In this document: positions 1 to 6,267 of the stretch, piece by piece
Numbering within the stretch: position 1 is the stretch's first letter
Layout: every line of letters starts with the position of its first letter
DNA from: CABMGU01 sp035292785
GTDB lineage: Archaea; Nanobdellota; Nanobdellia; Woesearchaeales; ARS49
DNA length: 20,367 nt
NCBI GenBank assembly: GCA_035292785.1
Contig: DATDPK010000037.1
Coordinates: forward strand, 1-20,367
Direction of reading: 5' to 3'
Position numbers and translations under genes: made by a program
Notes under the pieces: model-generated
Told to the model about the DNA's origin: nothing
The model's input: the letters and a program-made list of their open reading frames with translations, nothing else
Databases searched by the model: none

Positions 1-2
1 TT

Positions 3-542
3 GTTGTTCAGAAAAAGGAAGCATTGACCTCTGACAATAGTTTAAATCTATTTGTCAAAACAGAAGATGAAGTAAGAGATTCCGCGAAAGTAGAAATTAC
101 TGAGGGTGGGGAGACTAGAATTTTGTATCTTCCCAAAGTTGGCATTGTGCAAATGGACAAGCTTTTCTGGAAGCATGTTGCTGGTCGGTGTGGTCTTAGG
201 TTGACTGAAATTGATCCACAATATAAGGGCAAAGAGCCTTTAACCCCGTGGTACACTGCCATGCATAAAGAATCAGGCGTTGTTTTAACGCTTGGTACAC
301 GAAATAGCGTTTATGCTGTAAAGGCAGAATTTCCAGAAGCAAAAGGCGCAGCGCAATTGCGTGAACTTGTTGACGGATTGCATGTTAATCCACAAACCGT
401 TGATGGCCAATGGATTGGCCCTAAAATGCCAAGTGGAAGACAATTCGAAACCCATATTGATCTAGGGCTAGGCAATGAAGTTGTTGCGTATATCGATCGA
501 CTTTTAGGAAATACAGATTTAGCACCCGCTCTCTCTAAATAG
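3..542 (+). CDS. Hypothetical protein, 5' end outside window
   Basis: The frame is open from the left edge of the window to a stop at 540-542, so the true start probably lies upstream. A TTG at 24 preceded by AAGGAAG is the only start-like codon near the edge and is possible but not compelling. The visible part is about 179 residues, soluble, mixed alpha/beta in character, with no signal peptide, membrane segment or metal motif. Segments such as RILYLPKVGIVQMDKLFW and VVLTLGTRNSVYAVKAEFPE look like well-folded beta-rich sequence. I do not recognise the family. The 3' end overlaps the convergent tRNA methylthiotransferase gene by 8 nt, so the two are transcribed towards each other. It is a credible real gene from its amino-acid composition, but no function can be assigned. 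Confidence 0.7.
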   Translation, partial: VVQKKEALTSDNSLNLFVKTEDEVRDSAKVEITEGGETRILYLPKVGIVQMDKLFWKHVAGRCGLRLTEIDPQYKGKEPLTPWYTAMHKESGVVLTLGTRNSVYAVKAEFPEAKGAAQLRELVDGLHVNPQTVDGQWIGPKMPSGRQFETHIDLGLGNEVVAYIDRLLGNTDLAPALSK

Positions 543-1785
543 AGTGATCTAATTCTTTCCCAATTAAGAAATAATTGTGCGCTTCTGTTATTTTAACACT
601 TAACACTGTTCCCAGCGGCAAATCCTGTCTTATCACGATAAGCTTGTATGCGTAATTTCTTCCGGATACTCCGTCTTTTACTTTTTCATCAATTATGATT
701 TCTCCTTCCCAGTTTAGCCATTTTTGGTTTCTTTCAAGCGCGGTTTTTCTTAGTAATTCTGTTAGCTTTCTGCTTCTTTCTTTTTTGATGTTGCCGTGTA
801 TTTGTCCTTGCATTGTTGCTGCTGTTGTTCCTGGTCTTGGCGCAAATCTTGCAATGTTGATTACATCTGGCTTTGTTTCTTCTACTAATTTCAGTGTGTC
901 TTCAAATTGTTTTTGTGTTTCTGTTGGATATCCAACGATGATATCTGTGCTGATTGTCATTTCTGGTATTTCTTTTCTCATCGCATTCACGATATCAACA
1001 AATGTCTCGACTGTGTGCCCTCTTCTCATCGCTTTTAGTACTTCATTGTTGCCTGCCTGCACTGGTATATGCAAAAACTTGAATATTTTTGGATTCTTCA
1101 TAACTTCTACAAGTTCATTGAGATATTTCGGCACGTGTCTTGGGTTTCCCATGCCGACTCTTATCTTGAAGTCGCCTGTAATTTCTACCAATTGTTGCAA
1201 CAATTTTGCTAAATTAGTTCCTCTGTCAAAACCGTAACAGCAGGTGTCTTGTCCTGTTATCCATATTTCTTTGCACCCGTCCTGCACGCATTTTTCCACT
1301 TCCCTTACAATCATCTCTGGCGGGAAGCTGAATAGTGCTCCTTTTACCAGTCTTGTGCTGCAGAATGCGCACGCATCCAAACAGCCGGATGATATCGGCA
1401 CTATTCCCACAACCGGATTTGTTCTTACTCTTGGCTGCAATAATTTGATTGGCTTTGCGTGCTGTAATGCATCTGTTTTTGTATTAACTAAGTTAGAAAA
1501 GTTGAGTATGTTGTGCGTGTTTATCAACCGTGCTTCAGAGTCTATTTTCTTTATCAGCCCTACTATGCTTGGTGTTATGCATCCTGCTATTGCTATTTTC
1601 TTGTTTGGATAGTTTTTTTTTACTGCTTTAATCTCATCAAGGGCATTTTTGTCTCCTTTTACTGTGCAGATGTTCAGGACTATTGTGTCAGCATCTTTTT
1701 CTTCTGCCAGCTCGAATTGTCCTTTTATTATCTCTCCTTCTGCTACATTCGCGCTGCAGCCGTAGTTTTTGACGTGGACTTTCAT
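535..1785 (-). CDS. tRNA methylthiotransferase (MiaB-like, archaeal CDKAL1/MtaB type)
   Basis: Radical SAM enzyme that adds a methylthio group to tRNA; the archaeal/eukaryal branch converts t6A37 to ms2t6A37. From the chosen start the protein is 416 aa. The N-terminal UPF0004 domain supplies three cluster-binding cysteines (about C10 in NYGCSAN, C40 in NICTVKG, C69 in AGCITPS). The radical SAM motif CxxxCxxC is CLDACAFC at about 135-142. A TRAM-like RNA-binding domain follows at the C-terminus (GRNYAYKLIVI...GTVLSVKITEA). The frame extends 7 codons further upstream to 1806, but a TATA element at 1810-1817 places the transcript start at about 1786, so ATG at 1785 (MKVHVKNYG) is preferred as a leaderless start. 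Family assignment is firm; the exact substrate (t6A versus i6A) is inferred from the archaeal context. Confidence 0.93.
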   Translation of the reverse strand: MKVHVKNYGCSANVAEGEIIKGQFELAEEKDADTIVLNICTVKGDKNALDEIKAVKKNYPNKKIAIAGCITPSIVGLIKKIDSEARLINTHNILNFSNLVNTKTDALQHAKPIKLLQPRVRTNPVVGIVPISSGCLDACAFCSTRLVKGALFSFPPEMIVREVEKCVQDGCKEIWITGQDTCCYGFDRGTNLAKLLQQLVEITGDFKIRVGMGNPRHVPKYLNELVEVMKNPKIFKFLHIPVQAGNNEVLKAMRRGHTVETFVDIVNAMRKEIPEMTISTDIIVGYPTETQKQFEDTLKLVEETKPDVINIARFAPRPGTTAATMQGQIHGNIKKERSRKLTELLRKTALERNQKWLNWEGEIIIDEKVKDGVSGRNYAYKLIVIRQDLPLGTVLSVKITEAHNYFLIGKELDHSI

Positions 1786-1803
1786 ACGAGAAAAAAATCT
1801 CGT
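1786..1803. repeat. Inverted repeat between TATA and start of the methylthiotransferase gene
   Basis: ACGAGA and TCTCGT are perfect 6-bp arms separated by six A residues, abutting the start codon at 1785 and lying downstream of the TATA box at 1810-1817. It covers the predicted transcript start, as an operator would. It may equally be chance in AT-rich sequence. It lies between two divergent units, so either RelB or another regulator could bind it. Confidence 0.4.
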
Positions 1804-1809
1804 CATTGA

Positions 1810-1817
1810 TTTATAAA
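1810..1817 (-). promoter_or_regulatory. TATA box of the methylthiotransferase gene
   Basis: TTTATAAA centred about 28 nt from the ATG at 1785 on the minus strand. It is symmetrical, but the RelB-side gene has its own TATA 25 bp away, so I assign this one to the minus strand. Confidence 0.6.
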
Positions 1818-1834
1818 GCTTCTGTGTGGAAAAG

Positions 1835-1843
1835 TATTTAAAT
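1835..1843 (+). promoter_or_regulatory. TATA box of the toxin-antitoxin operon
   Basis: TATTTAAAT centred about 26 nt before ATG 1865. This spacing is why I choose ATG 1865 over the in-frame GTG at 1826 and ATG at 1847. Confidence 0.6.
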
Positions 1844-1864
1844 GAAATGAATATAGAATTAGAT

Positions 1865-2080
1865 ATGGCTGAATTGATTGAAAAGAAGATTCTTGCAGAG
1901 TTGAAGTCCGTGAAAGCAAAAGTTGCTGAAATGGATAAGGAGCTTCATCTCCTTCGCGAGGATTTTTCAGATACTCATTTGTCTGAAGAAGAACGAAAGA
2001 TGGTTGCAGAGGCGCTTGAAGAAGTTCGTCAAGGTAAAACCGTTCCTCTTGAAGTTGTAAAAAAGCGTTTAGGCTTGTAG
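1865..2080 (+). CDS. RelB-type antitoxin
   Basis: A 71-aa, highly charged, mostly helical protein whose job is inferred to be binding and neutralising the RelE-family toxin encoded immediately downstream, and probably repressing its own promoter. The N-terminal part is a long heptad-like helix (AELIEKKILAELKSVKAKVA). The C-terminal part ends in VRQGKTVPLEVVKKRLGL, resembling the short C-terminal tail of antitoxins of this class. Its stop codon TAG is directly followed by the toxin ATG with no intervening base, typical translational coupling of a toxin-antitoxin pair. No clear ribbon-helix-helix or AbrB DNA-binding domain can be seen, so DNA binding is uncertain. Identification rests mainly on the neighbour and gene order. 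The start is fixed by TATA spacing; a longer form from GTG 1826 would add 13 residues. Confidence 0.75.
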   Translation: MAELIEKKILAELKSVKAKVAEMDKELHLLREDFSDTHLSEEERKMVAEALEEVRQGKTVPLEVVKKRLGL

Positions 2081-2344
2081 ATGCTTCGCATTGAATTCTC
2101 CAGAAAAGCGGATAAGTTTCTTGACAAGTGTGAAAAGGATTTATGCAAAAGGCTTGTTGGTGCTATTCAGGAACTTCAAGAAAGCCCTTTTCCAAAAGAT
2201 GCAAAGCGAGTTGAGAATCAATGGTTTGAAGGTGAAAAGATATTCAGGATCAGAATAGGTGATTATAGAGTTCTATACTGTGTCGATCACCAAAAGAGCA
2301 GAATAATGATCGTAAACATTGATAAGAGAGAACGCGTGTATTAA
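2081..2344 (+). CDS. RelE/ParE-family toxin (mRNA interferase-like)
   Basis: An 87-aa protein with the full RelE-fold pattern: N-terminal beta strand and charged helices (LRIEFSRKADKFLDKCEKD), the linker helix ending ELQESPFPKDAKRV, then the core beta sheet with FRIRIGDYRVLYCVDH and the closing strand IMIVNIDKRERVY. The IRIGDYRVLY segment is the family signature. RelE toxins of this group cleave mRNA in the ribosomal A site using basic and aromatic residues; Arg in the sheet and the C-terminal RERVY tyrosine are present, so the protein looks intact and active. It is co-transcribed with the antitoxin. Length matches the family (85-95 aa). The alternative is the gyrase-poisoning ParE subgroup, but the GDYRVLY signature favours RelE. 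Confidence 0.9.
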   Translation: MLRIEFSRKADKFLDKCEKDLCKRLVGAIQELQESPFPKDAKRVENQWFEGEKIFRIRIGDYRVLYCVDHQKSRIMIVNIDKRERVY

Positions 2345-2410
2345 CTCTTCAAGTGGACTTTTTGCATATTGTAAAAGTGTTATTGAGGGGTTTTTAAGTG
2401 TTCCTGAGAA

Positions 2411-2863
2411 TTATACGTGCGTGACTTCGCCCAAATATTGCCTGTAAGCCTCTTCAAAATTTCTGTGATCCTCGCTTAAGAACGCCAGAAATCTTGCTAA
2501 TATCTCTCTGTTTGCTGGTGCTATTTGTGATCTTAATAAAGACGCATCGTGGAAAATTCTTCCATCCTCTGTTATCAGTGTTCTTGGTCTTGGGATTCCA
2601 TCGTGTAAACGTTCCAGATTAATTGCTCTTTCGCCTTCTGGATGTGTGCTTGGAAACTCAAAGCTTGCGCCTCTTACTTTTGCTACCAGGTCAAGTGTGT
2701 ATGGGCCTGTCTCAATAGTTGTAATATTTGGCGTTATCTCAAAAATTCCTGTACCTATGATATATCCTAACCAATGGTCTTGCGCGCCGCCTTCCACTAT
2801 TGCACGCGAATGTCCTTTTCCATCAAAGAATCCAGCTTCAAATCCTGGAAGGTCTAAGCTCAT
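2411..2863 (-). CDS. Hypothetical protein, last gene of a three-gene operon
   Basis: A 150-aa soluble protein of unknown function. It has a glycine-rich N-terminal half (GFEAGFFDGKGHSRAIVEGG, WLGYIIGTGIFEITPN) and a helical C-terminal tail (NREILARFLAFLSEDHRNFEEAYRQYLGEV). There is no signal peptide or membrane segment. The ATG overlaps the stop of the preceding gene as ATGA (2860-2863), showing translational coupling with the small membrane protein upstream, so the products probably act together. I recognise no domain. The 66-bp gap to the RelE stop is a convergent intergenic region with short T runs and no gene. Confidence 0.75.
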   Translation of the reverse strand: MSLDLPGFEAGFFDGKGHSRAIVEGGAQDHWLGYIIGTGIFEITPNITTIETGPYTLDLVAKVRGASFEFPSTHPEGERAINLERLHDGIPRPRTLITEDGRIFHDASLLRSQIAPANREILARFLAFLSEDHRNFEEAYRQYLGEVTHV

Positions 2864-3174
2864 TTTGCTTTTGCTCTTATTTCCTCAATTTTTTTGTCAA
2901 TTGAGTCTACAGCTTGCTGCGATTGTGATGATGCCTGCTCTTTCCATTCTTTTTCAACGTCTCCTAATCTTCTGTATGTCCCGTCTTCTTGTGCTAAAAG
3001 GATGTGTATGCCTCCTACATTATTTCTTATCATCAAATCTGGTCTTCCATCGTTGTTTAAGTCTCTTTGTTGTATTGTTGTGGGTGTAGCAAGATAAGCT
3101 CCCAAAAACAGTGGAGGCACCACACATAATACATATGAAGAAATTTTCAAAATTTTATCTTGAGTTGACGTCAT
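2860..3174 (-). CDS. Small membrane-anchored protein with a D-x-N-x-D-G calcium-loop/FG-GAP-like motif
   Basis: 104 aa from ATG 3174, which lies 1 nt beyond the stop of the zinc-finger gene upstream. Residues about 10-30 (ISSYVLCVVPPLFLGAYLA) form one membrane segment. It is followed by an exposed part with RDLNNDGRPDLMIRNN, matching the D-x-[DN]-x-D-G-x-x-D loop seen in EF-hand, dockerin and FG-GAP/VCBS repeats, then GGIHILLAQEDGTYRRLG, which is how such a repeat normally closes. The C-terminal third is a charged helix with coiled-coil character. Only one repeat is present, far shorter than a full beta-propeller, so it may be a minimal metal-binding module. Function unknown; it sits in an operon with the 41-aa and 150-aa proteins. 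Confidence 0.75.
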   Translation of the reverse strand: MTSTQDKILKISSYVLCVVPPLFLGAYLATPTTIQQRDLNNDGRPDLMIRNNVGGIHILLAQEDGTYRRLGDVEKEWKEQASSQSQQAVDSIDKKIEEIRAKAK

Positions 3175-3175
3175 A

Positions 3176-3301
3176 TCATTTTCTCGCCAGTTTCCTATCT
3201 TTTGCCTGTTCGAGGGAGACAACGCGCCTGCAGTCAACGCACCACTTGCGCATAGGACTATAGGACCTTACGGCTGTGCCGCATTTTTGGCATTTGATCA
3301 T
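3176..3301 (-). CDS. 41-aa double-CxxC zinc-ribbon-like protein
   Basis: This very short ORF starts at ATG 3301 and stops at TGA 3178-3176, immediately before the ATG (3174) of the next gene. The product begins MIKCQKCGTAVRSYSPMRKW and continues CVDCRRVVS, giving two CxxC knuckles (C4/C7 and C21/C24) with a basic C-terminal helix (about 30-41). The spacing of the knuckles suits one zinc ion in a ribbon. A TATA element at 3331-3340 predicts a transcript start near 3309, making this the first gene of the operon. A GGGGAG lies just upstream of the ATG. Small archaeal zinc ribbons often contact RNA or ribosomes, but no specific role can be given. Cysteine spacing, promoter and tight coupling together make it a convincing gene. 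Confidence 0.8.
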   Translation of the reverse strand: MIKCQKCGTAVRSYSPMRKWCVDCRRVVSLEQAKDRKLARK

Positions 3302-3330
3302 TTATCTCCCCATATGTGCCGAAACAGCGC

Positions 3331-3340
3331 TTATTTAAAA
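3331..3340 (-). promoter_or_regulatory. TATA box of the small zinc-ribbon operon
   Basis: TTTTAAATAA on the minus strand, about 35 nt before ATG 3301, implying a leader of only about 8 nt. The region between here and the plus-strand TATA at 3401 is the divergent promoter area. Confidence 0.5.
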
Positions 3341-3400
3341 GTTTTTCGTATTTGAAGCTACTAAATAGTAATAACGTATACTCCTCTATATAGGACAATA

Positions 3401-3408
3401 TTTAAAAA
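3401..3408 (+). promoter_or_regulatory. TATA box of the 97-aa protein gene
   Basis: TTTAAAAA centred 19 nt before ATG 3423 and 28 nt before ATG 3432. The spacing slightly favours the second ATG as a leaderless start. Confidence 0.5.
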
Positions 3409-3422
3409 GCTGGTTGCATTGT

Positions 3423-3716
3423 ATGGATTATATGGGCGTCGCAGTGAGGCTCGGCGGCAACATCGAGCTTTTTGGCATAGAGAACTTTGATGGCGCAACA
3501 CTTGTCGTGCTGAAAAAAATCATTGGCAATTATGCGAGAAAGTTTTCTGAAAAAGGTTTGGAGCGTTTGAGTGTTTCTTTTGAGCCGGGCGTTGTCAAGG
3601 CAGAAGCAATTTCACAAGGGAGTGCTTTTGCCGGCTCTGCAGAGCACAGTAATATCTTCTTTTCTGTTGATAATGCGCTGAAAGAAGTTGAAAAACAGCT
3701 ACTTCTCCCACAATAA
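3423..3716 (+). CDS. Conserved-looking hypothetical protein, 97 aa
   Basis: A compact soluble alpha/beta protein. The opening strand (VAVRLGGNIELFGIENF) is followed by a helix (ATLVVLKKIIGNYARKFSEK), a strand pair (RLSVSFEPG, VKAEAISQG) and a C-terminal amphipathic helix (VDNALKEVEKQLL). The pattern beta-alpha-beta-beta-alpha resembles small RNA-binding folds, but this is only a topology impression. The ATG at 3423 or 3432 is used; an upstream in-frame TTG at 3414 is less likely because it lies too close to the TATA box. It ends by overlapping the convergent membrane protein gene by 18 nt. I do not recognise the family and give no function. Confidence 0.75.
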   Translation: MDYMGVAVRLGGNIELFGIENFDGATLVVLKKIIGNYARKFSEKGLERLSVSFEPGVVKAEAISQGSAFAGSAEHSNIFFSVDNALKEVEKQLLLPQ

Positions 3717-3995
3717 GTACAATCGCGCTATAATCATTGCCAATATCGCCATTGTTGTTATCCACCATAACGGCAGAAAGTTTCCGGTTAACAGCAGTAT
3801 CAACGCAGAAGCCAATGCGCTCATCACGTACAATTCTGTTCTTTTATATTTCTTAATCTCTGTGTAAACTCTCAGCCAGATGAAGTAAAGTATTACTGCA
3901 TTTGCCGCAACTTTGATTAGCGGCATCAGGAATACAAAGCTCATTATCATTGCAAAGATGATGAAAACAATTATTGCAAATATTGACATCCACAT
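3699..3995 (-). CDS. Small multi-pass membrane protein
   Basis: 98 aa, almost entirely hydrophobic, with about four membrane segments: SIFAIIVFIIFAMIMSFVFL, the stretch around VAANAVILYFIWLRV, then after the basic loop TEIKKYKRTE a segment SALASALILLLTG, and WWITTMAILAMIIARLYLLW at the end. The basic loop suggests an inside-facing turn. The ATG at 3995 is 27 nt from a TTTAATAA element at 4019-4026, so I prefer it to the TTG at 4001. It lies convergent with the 97-aa gene and divergent from argS. No family is recognised and a transport or structural role cannot be told apart. Confidence 0.7.
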   Translation of the reverse strand: MWMSIFAIIVFIIFAMIMSFVFLMPLIKVAANAVILYFIWLRVYTEIKKYKRTELYVMSALASALILLLTGNFLPLWWITTMAILAMIIARLYLLWEK

Positions 3996-4018
3996 AATCA
4001 AATTTCAGATTTAGCTTA

Positions 4019-4026
4019 TTATTAAA
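4019..4026 (-). promoter_or_regulatory. TATA box of the small membrane protein gene
   Basis: TTTAATAA on the minus strand, centred 27 nt before ATG 3995; back to back with the argS TATA 25 bp away. Confidence 0.45.
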
Positions 4027-4043
4027 CTTGTCGTTGGCAAAAC

Positions 4044-4051
4044 TTTATAAA
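4044..4051 (+). promoter_or_regulatory. TATA box of argS
   Basis: TTTATAAA centred about 26 nt before ATG 4074; predicts a leaderless argS transcript. Confidence 0.65.
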
Positions 4052-4073
4052 TGCTTTTCCAGACTTTTATTCT

Positions 4074-5744
4074 ATGTTTGAAGCCGATATCATTAATGCC
4101 TTGAAAAAGAGTGTCAAGGGAGATATTGTTCTTGAAATTCCGCCTGATTCAAAGCTTGGCGATTTTTCCTTTCCCTGTTTTTCCTTGGCTAAGGAATTGA
4201 AAAAGAGCCCTGTTAAGATTGCAGAGGATTTGGTTAAATCAATACATAAGCCAAGGATTGTTGAGAATATTGTTGCTTATGGCCCTTATGTTAATTTTTT
4301 CCTGAACAACGCTGTTGTTGGCAATAAGATTATTGAAGAAGTTTTGAAGCAGAAAGATAAATTCGGCTCATCGGATATTGGCAAGGGCAAGCTTGCTGCT
4401 ATTGAATTCTCCAGTCCTAATATTGGCAAGCCGTTTCATTTTGGCCATTTGCGTAGCACTGTTATCGGCCAGTCCTTGTGTTTATTGCACCAGTCTCAGG
4501 GCTACAAGATTGTCCGCCTGAACTATCTTGGGGACTGGGGCACTCAATTCGGCGCGATGATTTATGCTTATTTGACTTGGGGTGACAGGAAGAAGTTTGA
4601 TGCCTGCCCTATCAAGACTTTGGTTGAGTTGTATGTGCGGTTTAACAAGGAAGCTGAAAGTAATCCTGAATTGCAGGAAAAGGCGCGCGAGTGGTTTAAG
4701 CGTCTGGAAAACAAGGATGATGAAGCTTTGAGCTTGTGGAGCAAGTTTAAGCATCATAGCTTGGATGAATTTAGGAAAATTTATGAAATTCTTGGTATTG
4801 AGTTTGACAGTTATAACGGTGAATCTTTTTACGCGCCTAAGGTAGAAGGCGCTATTGAGGTAATTCAGAAGAAAAAGCTTGCAGTTTTGCACGAGGGCGC
4901 CTTGATTGTCAGACTTTCTGGCTATGAGATGCCTATGATGCTGCGCAAGAGCGATAGTTCTACTACTTATGCAAGCCGTGATGTTGCTGCCTTGCTTGAC
5001 AGGATTGAGAGCATTGGTTTTGATAAGATAATTTACGAGACAGGCCACGAGCAGGCTTTGCATTTTGAGCAGTTGTTTGCTTTGATGCGTTTGCTTGGCC
5101 ATAATAAGGATTTTGTTCACGTTACTCACGGGTTATATCTCTCTCAGGAAGGCGGTAAGATGTCTACGCGTGAAGGCAGGGCTGTGTTTATGGAAGATGT
5201 GTTGAAGGACACTATTGCTTTGGCTCTGAAAACTATTCACGAGAAGAATCCTGATTTGAAGAATAAGGATGCTGTTGCGCGCCAGGTTGCTGTTGGTGCT
5301 ATTTTCTTTGGCGATTTGCTGAATGATCGTGTTAAGGATGTTGTGTTTGACTTGCAGCGCATTCTTTCGTTTGAAGGCGATACTGGTCCTTATTTGCAGT
5401 ATACTCACGCTCGTGCTGCGAGCATTGTCAGGAAAGGCAAAGGCCTAAAGCCAAAGGTTGATGCTTTCTTGTTGTCTGATGAGACTGAAATCAAGCTTAT
5501 GAAATTGTTGTCAAGGTTTTCAAAGAAGATTCTGGAGTCCTTGGCTCAGTACAAGCCTCATATTCTCGCCCAATATTTGATTGAGGTTGGCAGGGCTTTT
5601 AACGAATTCTACCACAAATGTCCTTGCCTGCAGGAGAAGAATGAGGATTTGAAGCTGGCTCGTTTGGCTTTGATTGAGGCTTCCCGCCAGGTTCTTGAGA
5701 ATGGTTTGGGCTTGTTGGGCATTGGCGCGCCTAAAGAAATGTAG
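4074..5744 (+). CDS. argS: Arginyl-tRNA synthetase
   Basis: A 556-aa class I aminoacyl-tRNA synthetase that charges tRNA-Arg with arginine in the cytosol. The N-terminal arginyl-tRNA synthetase domain (about 1-85, ending GPYVNFFLN) recognises the D-loop side of the tRNA. The class I HIGH motif is HFGH at 122-125, within SSPNIGKPFHFGHLRST. The KMSKS motif is KMSTR at about 362-366 (EGGKMSTREG). ArgRS commonly departs from a canonical KMSKS. The sequence YLQYTHARAASI leads into the C-terminal DALR anticodon-binding domain. The length matches the family, with no truncation. The start is set by the TATA box at 4044. An intron-containing tRNA-Arg(UCG) lies 1.5 kb downstream, plausibly one of its substrates. 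Confidence 0.98.
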   Translation: MFEADIINALKKSVKGDIVLEIPPDSKLGDFSFPCFSLAKELKKSPVKIAEDLVKSIHKPRIVENIVAYGPYVNFFLNNAVVGNKIIEEVLKQKDKFGSSDIGKGKLAAIEFSSPNIGKPFHFGHLRSTVIGQSLCLLHQSQGYKIVRLNYLGDWGTQFGAMIYAYLTWGDRKKFDACPIKTLVELYVRFNKEAESNPELQEKAREWFKRLENKDDEALSLWSKFKHHSLDEFRKIYEILGIEFDSYNGESFYAPKVEGAIEVIQKKKLAVLHEGALIVRLSGYEMPMMLRKSDSSTTYASRDVAALLDRIESIGFDKIIYETGHEQALHFEQLFALMRLLGHNKDFVHVTHGLYLSQEGGKMSTREGRAVFMEDVLKDTIALALKTIHEKNPDLKNKDAVARQVAVGAIFFGDLLNDRVKDVVFDLQRILSFEGDTGPYLQYTHARAASIVRKGKGLKPKVDAFLLSDETEIKLMKLLSRFSKKILESLAQYKPHILAQYLIEVGRAFNEFYHKCPCLQEKNEDLKLARLALIEASRQVLENGLGLLGIGAPKEM

Positions 5745-5754
5745 AACCCAAACC

Positions 5755-5762
5755 TTTTTAAA
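5755..5762 (+). promoter_or_regulatory. TATA box of the S17e-Alba operon
   Basis: TTTTTAAA just after the argS stop, centred 26-27 nt before ATG 5785. Its T run may also serve as the argS terminator signal. Confidence 0.6.
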
Positions 5763-5784
5763 CCAAATTCACTTTTTAGTAGTT

Positions 5785-5979
5785 ATGGGAAGAATAAAGA
5801 CTAAGTTGATAAAGCGTCTTACTTTTGACGTGATTAAGTTGACCAAGGAAAGGTTGACTACTAATTTTGATGAGAATAAGAAGGTTGTAATAGAGTATTT
5901 GGCTGATGCTAGTAAGAAGACAAGAAACAGCGTTGCTGGTTATGTAACGCGTTTGATGAAACACAAAGAAGAATATTAG
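5785..5979 (+). CDS. rps17e: 30S ribosomal protein S17e
   Basis: A 64-aa basic protein of the small ribosomal subunit, found only in archaea and eukaryotes. MGRIKTKLIKRLTFDVIK is the hallmark N-terminus (family pattern GRIRTKxIKRxAxxLIEKY), followed by DFxENKK-type sequence (TNFDENKKVVIEYL) and a C-terminal helix with the R-N-x-V-A-G-Y-V-T-R-L pattern. Archaeal S17e proteins are about 60-65 aa, so this is full length; an in-frame ATG at 5674 lies inside argS and is not the start. It is the first gene of an operon with Alba, the stop lying 5 nt before the Alba ATG. Confidence 0.95.
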   Translation: MGRIKTKLIKRLTFDVIKLTKERLTTNFDENKKVVIEYLADASKKTRNSVAGYVTRLMKHKEEY

Positions 5980-5984
5980 TGTCT

Positions 5985-6266
5985 ATGACAGAGGACAACA
6001 GTATCTTTATCGGCAACAAGCCGTTTATGAATTATGTTACCGGTGTCGTGATGCAGTTCACGACTAAGGGTGCTTCTGAAGTTACGATTAAGGCAAGGGG
6101 AAAATTTATCGCCCGCGCTGTTGATGTTGCTGAGGTTGCTTCCAAGCGTTTTCTCGACAGCAGCATTAGGGTTGAAGGTATTGGCATTAATTCTGAACAG
6201 TTTACAAATAAAGAAGGCAGACAAGTCAGGGTAAGCACGATTGAAATAGTTCTGAAGAAGGTTTGA
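5985..6266 (+). CDS. albA: Alba DNA/RNA-binding protein
   Basis: 93 aa from ATG 5985. Alba is an abundant dimeric archaeal nucleoid protein that coats DNA and also binds RNA; Rpp20/Rpp25-type relatives associate with RNase P. Family signatures are IFIGNKPFMNYVTGVVMQF at the N-terminus, TIKARGKFIARAVDVAEV in the centre (the conserved K-A-R-G-x-A-I-x-x-A-V-D-x-A-E region) and a C-terminal strand VSTIEIVLKK. The loop NSEQFTNKEGRQVRVST matches the flexible beta-hairpin arm that lies in the minor groove. A GTG at 5979 would add two residues. The lysine acetylated by Pat in Sulfolobus Alba falls in the N-terminal region where K10 (IGNKPF) occurs. Co-transcribed with S17e and the next gene. Confidence 0.95.
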   Translation: MTEDNSIFIGNKPFMNYVTGVVMQFTTKGASEVTIKARGKFIARAVDVAEVASKRFLDSSIRVEGIGINSEQFTNKEGRQVRVSTIEIVLKKV

Positions 6267-6267
6267 T

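Noticed and set aside
695..1612. Plus-strand open frames opposite the methylthiotransferase gene
   Set aside because: Cys/Ser/Phe-rich translations typical of antisense frames; the minus strand carries all radical SAM motifs.
4482..5129. Minus-strand open frame of 215 codons opposite argS
   Set aside because: Antisense of conserved ArgRS sequence with no recognisable protein features.
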